64,000 nt of DNA from Ferruginibacter sp. HRS2-29. GTDB taxonomy: Bacteria > Bacteroidota > Bacteroidia > Chitinophagales > Chitinophagaceae. A program made the position numbers and the translations under genes. Each line of letters opens with the position of its first letter. Position 1 is the first letter of the stretch. The notes under the pieces were generated by a model, which was not told the DNA's origin, did not search any database, and saw nothing but the letters and a program-made list of their open reading frames with translations. Positions 58,819-64,000 of the stretch are shown here, in pieces. The DNA lies in the NCBI RefSeq assembly GCF_024343615.1, contig NZ_RJUB01000162.1, positions 124,001 to 188,000 on the forward strand, written 5' to 3'.

Positions 58819-61425
58819 TTATTGAATAGTTAATTTTATCATTTTCAGATTTTTGGCGGCAGAGCTGTTGCCGTACCACAATTCGTATTCGCCAGGCGTT
58901 ACGGCCATCTTCATTTGTGCGGCATCGTAAAACTCAAAAGAAGAGGGTTGTAATGTTATCACTGCATCCGTTGTTTTGCCGGCCGCGATGGCTGTCCTCT
59001 TAAAACCTTTTAATGTTTTTACCGGGCCGCCTGCATCATTTACTTTTTTTACATACACCTGTACTATTTCGGTTCCGTTTCTTTTGCCGGTATTGGTAAC
59101 CGGGATGGTAATGCTGATGCCTTCCTCTTTTTTTATGGCTGTTTTGTTTAACCGGGCATTTCCGATTGTAAAACTGGTATAACTCAATCCATACCCGAAA
59201 GGAAACAAGGGCTCAGCGGTCATGTACCTATAAGTCCTTCCTTTCATGGAATACTCTTCAAAATCGGGAAGCTGCGTAGTATCCCTGTAAAATGTAACCG
59301 GTAATTTCCCGGAAGGATTGTAATCGCCGAACAATACATCGGCCACTGCCTGTCCGCCCGATTCGCCGCCGTACCATGCCTGCAAAATGGCGTCGCAGGT
59401 TTCGGTTTCGGGCACCATCCCGATCGCAGACCCGGAGCAGTTTACAAAAGTTACTTTTTTACCTGCGGCTCTCAATGCCTTCAAACAATTGCGTTGCACC
59501 AATGGCAATTCAATATCGGTGCGGTCGCCGCCCTTAAAGCCCGGATAATTTACCGGCATTTCTTCACCTTCCAACAGGGTAGAAAGCCCGCCAACAAATA
59601 TCACTTCATCAATACCTTTTAGTTTGTTGATGAGTGCGGTAAAATCGATGTCCAGTTCTTTGCCAAAATCAAATTCGAGATTGGCCTGCCAGTTGTTTAG
59701 TTGTGCGTAACGAATTTCAATTTTATACGTCTTTCCTTTTTCTACATTGTACGTGACCCTTCCCGGAAGCGTGCGCCAGTTGTTGTAGCGGGCCAGCGAT
59801 TTGCCATTTACAAATAATTCGAAATAACCGGTGGCGCCTGTTTTAAAAACGATCTCTTCGGTTTCAGGAGCTATGAAGTCTGTTTCATACGTAGCCGAGA
59901 AGCCGGTCAATTTTACCCCCGATGCAAATTCATGATCGCCGGCGGTAGTGATCTTAAATGGATCGCTGATCTGCGTGGTGGTCACAATGGCGCCTTTGCG
60001 TTCGGGATCGTTCCAATAGGTGGCTTTAAAACCTTTTTTGCCATCGGCTGCTGTTTTTGAAAAATAACTCTGTGTCACTTTATTTTCCACTGCATCGCAG
60101 GCTTTGTCATATACCACATTGTTTGCACCAACCTTGGAAGTAATGCCTTTCAGGATGCTGATGGTTCTTACAGGTTTGCCATTGTAATTTCCCCACAACA
60201 TGGGTTCATTGTCGGCGTTGGGTCCAATGACGGCAATTTTTTTTGCAGAACTTTTCAGTGGAAGTAAATTGTTTTTATTCTGAAGTAAGGTCATCGATTC
60301 AAGGGCCATATCCAGCGCAAGTCTGCGATGTTCTGCATTGTTCACCACCGACATGGGTATATTGGCCCACGGCACCAGTTTGTTATCATCAAAATCACCC
60401 AGGTCAAAACGCCCGGCTAATACTTTGAGTAAATGACTGTCCACTTCCGTTTCTTTGATCAGCCCTTTGGCCACTGCTTCCGGTAATTTTTCGTAGGCGT
60501 AACCCTGCCATACACATTCTACATCCGTACCTGCCAGCACCGCTTTGGCGGAAGCATGAACGGCATCCGATGATGTTTTGTGACTGGTAAAAAAATCGGT
60601 GACGGCGCCACAGTCGGATACCACTATGTATTTAAAGCCCCAGTCTTCCCGGAGGATCGTTTGCAGCAGGCGGGTATTGCCGCAGCAAGGCTCATCATCC
60701 AGACGCTGGTAGGCACACATCACTTCTCTTACATCGGCTTCCTGCACCAGGGATTTGAATGCGGGTAAATATGTTTCCCAGAGATCGCGTGGGTTCACAT
60801 TGTTCAGATTCAGTACATGGCGGCTCCATTCGGGCCCGGAGTGTACGGCATAGTGTTTGGCACAGGCCAGGAGTTTTCGATACTTCGAGTCGGCCGGGCC
60901 CTGCAATCCTTTCACCACTGAAATGCCCATGCGGGAAGTGAGATAAGGATCTTCACCATAGGTTTCCTGGCCGCGGCCCCAGCGGGGATCGCGAAAAATA
61001 TTTACGTTGGGCGTCCATACAGACAAACTCAAAAACCGCCTGTTTTCTTTTCCGCTTCTCAGCGCATCATGGTATTTGGCCCGGACTTCATCGGAGGTAG
61101 CATCAAATATCTTAAACAGCAGCGAATCGTCAAAAGATGCAGCCATCCCAACCGGTTCGGGAAAAACAGTTACATTATCGCTGCTGGCAAGCCCATGCAG
61201 CGCTTCGCTCCACCAGTTGAATTTTTTAATGCCCAACCGTGGGATGGCCGGCGACTGATCGAACATCAACGAGGCTTTTTCTTCCAGGGTCAATCTCGAC
61301 AACAGGTCTTTCGCCCGCTCTTCAGAAGTCAACGCAGCATTTTGATAAGGAAGCTGTGCGTTTACCTGTATGGCAGCAAACAGCCCGATAACAAACGGTA
61401 TGATCTTAATGGCCAGTTTTTTCAT
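58819..61425 (-). CDS. GH3 beta-glycosidase with PA14 domain, second copy, probable beta-xylosidase
   Basis: 868 residues; signal ending IQVNAQ. The barrel has RDPRWGRGQETYGEDP, KHYAVHSGPEWSRH and the nucleophile Asp271 in YIVVSDCGAVTDF. A PA14 domain is inserted in the second GH3 domain (about 460-600, GFKATYWNDPERKGA, TGATGYFELFVNGKSLARYNNW), and a fibronectin-III-like domain ends the protein. It is clearly divergent from the GH3 at 12662, and SDCGAV is closer to typical xylosidases than SDCWAI. It lies between GH2 and GH67, so it probably removes the terminal xylose exposed by GH67. Confidence 0.94.
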   Translation of the reverse strand: MKKLAIKIIPFVIGLFAAIQVNAQLPYQNAALTSEERAKDLLSRLTLEEKASLMFDQSPAIPRLGIKKFNWWSEALHGLASSDNVTVFPEPVGMAASFDDSLLFKIFDATSDEVRAKYHDALRSGKENRRFLSLSVWTPNVNIFRDPRWGRGQETYGEDPYLTSRMGISVVKGLQGPADSKYRKLLACAKHYAVHSGPEWSRHVLNLNNVNPRDLWETYLPAFKSLVQEADVREVMCAYQRLDDEPCCGNTRLLQTILREDWGFKYIVVSDCGAVTDFFTSHKTSSDAVHASAKAVLAGTDVECVWQGYAYEKLPEAVAKGLIKETEVDSHLLKVLAGRFDLGDFDDNKLVPWANIPMSVVNNAEHRRLALDMALESMTLLQNKNNLLPLKSSAKKIAVIGPNADNEPMLWGNYNGKPVRTISILKGITSKVGANNVVYDKACDAVENKVTQSYFSKTAADGKKGFKATYWNDPERKGAIVTTTQISDPFKITTAGDHEFASGVKLTGFSATYETDFIAPETEEIVFKTGATGYFELFVNGKSLARYNNWRTLPGRVTYNVEKGKTYKIEIRYAQLNNWQANLEFDFGKELDIDFTALINKLKGIDEVIFVGGLSTLLEGEEMPVNYPGFKGGDRTDIELPLVQRNCLKALRAAGKKVTFVNCSGSAIGMVPETETCDAILQAWYGGESGGQAVADVLFGDYNPSGKLPVTFYRDTTQLPDFEEYSMKGRTYRYMTAEPLFPFGYGLSYTSFTIGNARLNKTAIKKEEGISITIPVTNTGKRNGTEIVQVYVKKVNDAGGPVKTLKGFKRTAIAAGKTTDAVITLQPSSFEFYDAAQMKMAVTPGEYELWYGNSSAAKNLKMIKLTIQ

Positions 61426-61459
61426 TGAGTAGTATTATGGTTTAAATTCTGTCGTGGTA

Positions 61460-64000
61460 TTATTTTTTGTCGATCAGTGAAATGGTATAACTGTAAGAGT
61501 ATTGTTTATCCAGCAGCCTGTATTCGTTGTGTGGCAATGCACCCCAACTGTCATCGCCGCCAACGCCTCTTTGTTTGTGATCGATATGAAGCGTAATGTT
61601 TCCTCTTTTTTTGATATCCGTAGGATGTTGTTGTTTTTTGGTAAGTCCCGGATCGAGATCTTCGTCGGTCATTTTAAATGCGCTGAAACAAATGGGCTGG
61701 TCACCTTCGATATGCAATCCTTCTCCCTGTTGATTGGTTAGTTCAAACCAGCGAACATCAGTTTTGTAGCCACTTTCCTGCGGACGGATGTAATTCCATT
61801 GAAACATACTGTCTGCGTTGGTAGTGTAGGCACCTAAGAAAGAAGAAAAATTCCTGTCGCTGTAATTTTCCCACGGCCCCCTGCCGTAATAGTTGATAGC
61901 CTGATATTGTTCCGGTAAATTCATCCGCATACCAAACCTTGGCAATTCGGGTAAAGTTTTTCCGGCCATGTTGATGGTTGCTGAAACTTTTATCGAACCA
62001 TCTTTTTGAATGCTGTAGTTTACCTGGTATGGAGCAGCAATATCATTCAACATATAATCCACCAGGATATCGATCTGGTCCTTTGCGGAATCATTCACCG
62101 TTACAGATCTTACAGTACGATTCAGATGTGCGCTGCGCCAGATGCCTAAAGCAGACGGCATCCTGTTGCCAAAATCATTATCGGTAGGAGCCCGCCAGAA
62201 ATAGGGCTCGGGAAAACTTCCGATGATGCGATTTCCGTTGGAAGTGTAAGACATGAACTGGCCGCGTTGTATGTCAAACTCGCCTTTTATTTTTCCGGCA
62301 GTAAAAGTTATTTTCTTTTCTGTACGATTCATCTGAAGGTTGCTGTTGGCAATGGCGGGTTTGGCAAAATAATCACCCGCGTATTTAAATTGCTCCGAAG
62401 CTACTTCATGTCCTGCTTCAACAAGCGCCGTTGCTTTGCCGGTGTAAGCATAGACATTTAAAAAGAATTCACTTCCTTCTACGGCTTTAAATTTTGGAAT
62501 CGACAGTTGCACATTTTTTGATTGATGCGGTGCCAGGTCGACTGAAAAAACATCCTCCGCTACGAGGTTGCCATTCCTGTACAGCTTCCATTTAAATTTA
62601 TATTCAATGAGGTTGGTAAAATCAAACCAATTGGAAACATTGATCGATCCGTTTTGCGCATCTGTATTTTTAAACAAAATATTCTGGTAAGATTTTTTCA
62701 CTTCGTAAATTCCCGGATGTACCGATCGGTCCGCTGCAATTAAACCATTGGCGCAAAAGTTTTCATCGTTCCACAGATGGTAACTGCCAAGGTCACCACC
62801 ATAAGCGTAAAACGGTCGTCCGTCCTGTGTTTTGGTGAGGTAGCCCTGGTCCACCCAATCCCATATGAAGCCACCCTGCATGTTCCTGCTGCCCATCATG
62901 ATATCCCAGTATTGCTGAAAATTCCCACTGCTGTTGCCCATGGCATGAGCATATTCGCACATAATGTAAGGCCGTTTCTTTGTGCTGTCCTTTGCATAAC
63001 GCATCATGCTTTCCACCCTTGGATACATGGGGCACACAATATCCGTGTTCCAGTCTTCGCCTGATTGTTCAAACTGCACCGGCCTGCTTTTATCCCTGTT
63101 TTTCATCCATACATAAGCATCATGAAACACTTTGCCATTCCCGCATTCATTGCCCAATGACCAGATGATAACGGACGCATGATTTTTATCCCGCTCCAGC
63201 ATTCTTTTTTCACGATCCATGATGGCGGCTTCCCATTGTGGCAGATACGCCGGGTGAACAGAGGTGTCGAAACCTCCCTGGTTAGAAGCGCCCATGCCGT
63301 GTATCTCCACATTGGTCTCATCTACGAGGTACAACCCATATTCGTCGCAAAGCTTGTACCAGAGCGGATCGTTGGGGTAGTGCGATGTTCGTACCGCATT
63401 GATGTTAAACTGTTTCATCAGCTGAATATCTTTCAGCATCAATTCTTTTGACGGCACATGGCCCTTGATGGGATCGTGTTCGTGACGGTTTACTCCATGT
63501 ACATATACAGCCATTCCATTTACCAGCAACTGTGCATTTTTTATTTCGACTTTTCTAAAACCGATCCTGTGGCTGGTGTAAATTGTTTTGCCATTGGCAG
63601 TAAGTGCAATGATACAATTGTACAGGTAAGGTTTTTCCGCGTTCCATTGTTGAGGGGCCGCGATAGTGCCGGACACGGCGATTTTTTGCATACTATCGTT
63701 GCCAACCGTTATTTGTTTTTGTTGTGAGAAAACTGTTTTGCCATTTTTATCTGTTATTTCAACAGAAAGTTTTGCATCGGTTGCTGTTTTATTTAAATGG
63801 CGGATGTCAATGTCGGCGGAGAAAATACCGTTCTTATAATTGTCATCCAGGTCAGCATGTAAGAAAAAATCCCAGATATTAACTTTAGGCAGTGCTGTTA
63901 AGAACACATCCCGTTCTATGCCACTGATGCGCCAGAAATCCTGGTCCTCGAGATAACTCCCGTCGTGCCAGCGAAAAACTTCTACCGCGAGCAGGTTTTT
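61460..64000 (-). CDS. GH2 beta-galactosidase-like enzyme, 5' end cut by window edge
   Basis: 847 codons are visible and the frame stays open to the right edge. The codons at 63908-64000 still encode family sequence (AVEVFRWHDGSYLEDQDFW, ISGIERDV), so the true start lies outside; roughly 200 residues are missing compared with LacZ-type enzymes. The acid/base Glu is in VIIWSLGNECGNGKVFHDAY and the nucleophile Glu in RPYIMCEYAHAMGNSSG; HGVNRHEHDP and DETNVEIHGMGASN are also family motifs. The C-terminal small-chain domain (Bgal_small_N) is present. It likely removes terminal beta-galactose or a related sugar from side chains. It is the first visible gene of the twelve-gene operon. Confidence 0.96.
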   Translation of the reverse strand, partial: KNLLAVEVFRWHDGSYLEDQDFWRISGIERDVFLTALPKVNIWDFFLHADLDDNYKNGIFSADIDIRHLNKTATDAKLSVEITDKNGKTVFSQQKQITVGNDSMQKIAVSGTIAAPQQWNAEKPYLYNCIIALTANGKTIYTSHRIGFRKVEIKNAQLLVNGMAVYVHGVNRHEHDPIKGHVPSKELMLKDIQLMKQFNINAVRTSHYPNDPLWYKLCDEYGLYLVDETNVEIHGMGASNQGGFDTSVHPAYLPQWEAAIMDREKRMLERDKNHASVIIWSLGNECGNGKVFHDAYVWMKNRDKSRPVQFEQSGEDWNTDIVCPMYPRVESMMRYAKDSTKKRPYIMCEYAHAMGNSSGNFQQYWDIMMGSRNMQGGFIWDWVDQGYLTKTQDGRPFYAYGGDLGSYHLWNDENFCANGLIAADRSVHPGIYEVKKSYQNILFKNTDAQNGSINVSNWFDFTNLIEYKFKWKLYRNGNLVAEDVFSVDLAPHQSKNVQLSIPKFKAVEGSEFFLNVYAYTGKATALVEAGHEVASEQFKYAGDYFAKPAIANSNLQMNRTEKKITFTAGKIKGEFDIQRGQFMSYTSNGNRIIGSFPEPYFWRAPTDNDFGNRMPSALGIWRSAHLNRTVRSVTVNDSAKDQIDILVDYMLNDIAAPYQVNYSIQKDGSIKVSATINMAGKTLPELPRFGMRMNLPEQYQAINYYGRGPWENYSDRNFSSFLGAYTTNADSMFQWNYIRPQESGYKTDVRWFELTNQQGEGLHIEGDQPICFSAFKMTDEDLDPGLTKKQQHPTDIKKRGNITLHIDHKQRGVGGDDSWGALPHNEYRLLDKQYSYSYTISLIDKK

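Noticed and set aside
63905..63907. Start codon of the GH2 gene inside the window
   Set aside because: This codon is GTG within conserved GH2 sequence that continues in frame to the right edge, so the gene is truncated by the window and not short.

Overview
The window looks like a Bacteroidota chromosome, most likely class Chitinophagia (inferred). The evidence is a SusC/RagA-type TonB-linked transporter, lipoprotein and Sec-exported glycoside hydrolases (GHs) in long one-strand operons, few Shine-Dalgarno sequences, moderate GC, and GPH and SSS sugar transporters. Almost every gene serves breakdown of glucuronoarabinoxylan and use of its sugars: xylose, arabinose, glucuronate and galactose.

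Layout. (1) 1-3151, minus: SusC-like receptor, lacking only its last few codons at the left edge; any SusD partner would lie further left. (2) 3321-6934, plus: AraC regulator, FGGY kinase resembling gluconokinases, and a Tat-exported oxidoreductase resembling glucose-fructose oxidoreductase. (3) 6977-18686, minus: SDR, GH115, GH3, a HAD phosphatase, araB, araD, aldose epimerase, araA. (4) 18824-19867, minus: LacI regulator. (5) 19868-20488: 0.6 kb regulatory gap with two LacI-type operators, a promoter-like pair, a long hairpin and an intrinsic terminator. (6) 20489-28870, plus: xylB, xylA, SSS symporter, GPH transporter, cytoplasmic GH43, uxuA. (7) 28907-39897, minus: GH43, GH43, GH97, GH51, GH43-CBM6, GH10, oxidoreductase. 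(8) 39898-40262: gap with the strongest operator of the LacI type. (9) 40263-64000, minus: twelve hydrolase and esterase genes with gaps of at most about 50 bp (GH2, cut by the right edge, then GH3, GH67, GH43, CE6, GH43-CBM6, GH27, GH43-CBM6, GH31, GH97, GH31, GH127).

How it fits together. GH10 cuts the xylan backbone. CE6 removes acetyl groups, GH115 and GH67 remove (methyl)glucuronate, and GH43/GH51/GH127 remove arabinofuranose. GH31, GH97, GH27 and GH2 could remove xylosyl and galactosyl or arabinopyranosyl side-chain caps of the kind found on cereal arabinoxylans. GH3 and GH43 finish the oligosaccharides. Sugars enter by the SSS and GPH carriers and are metabolised by XylAB, AraBAD and part of the glucuronate pathway (UxuA plus an SDR).

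The most interesting signals are non-coding. One palindromic core, CAATCGGTTG, occurs at the LacI gene start, before xylB and before the distant hydrolase operon, which suggests one local repressor linking uptake, catabolism and degradation. The xylB leader carries a long hairpin and an intrinsic terminator, suggesting attenuation or a small RNA.
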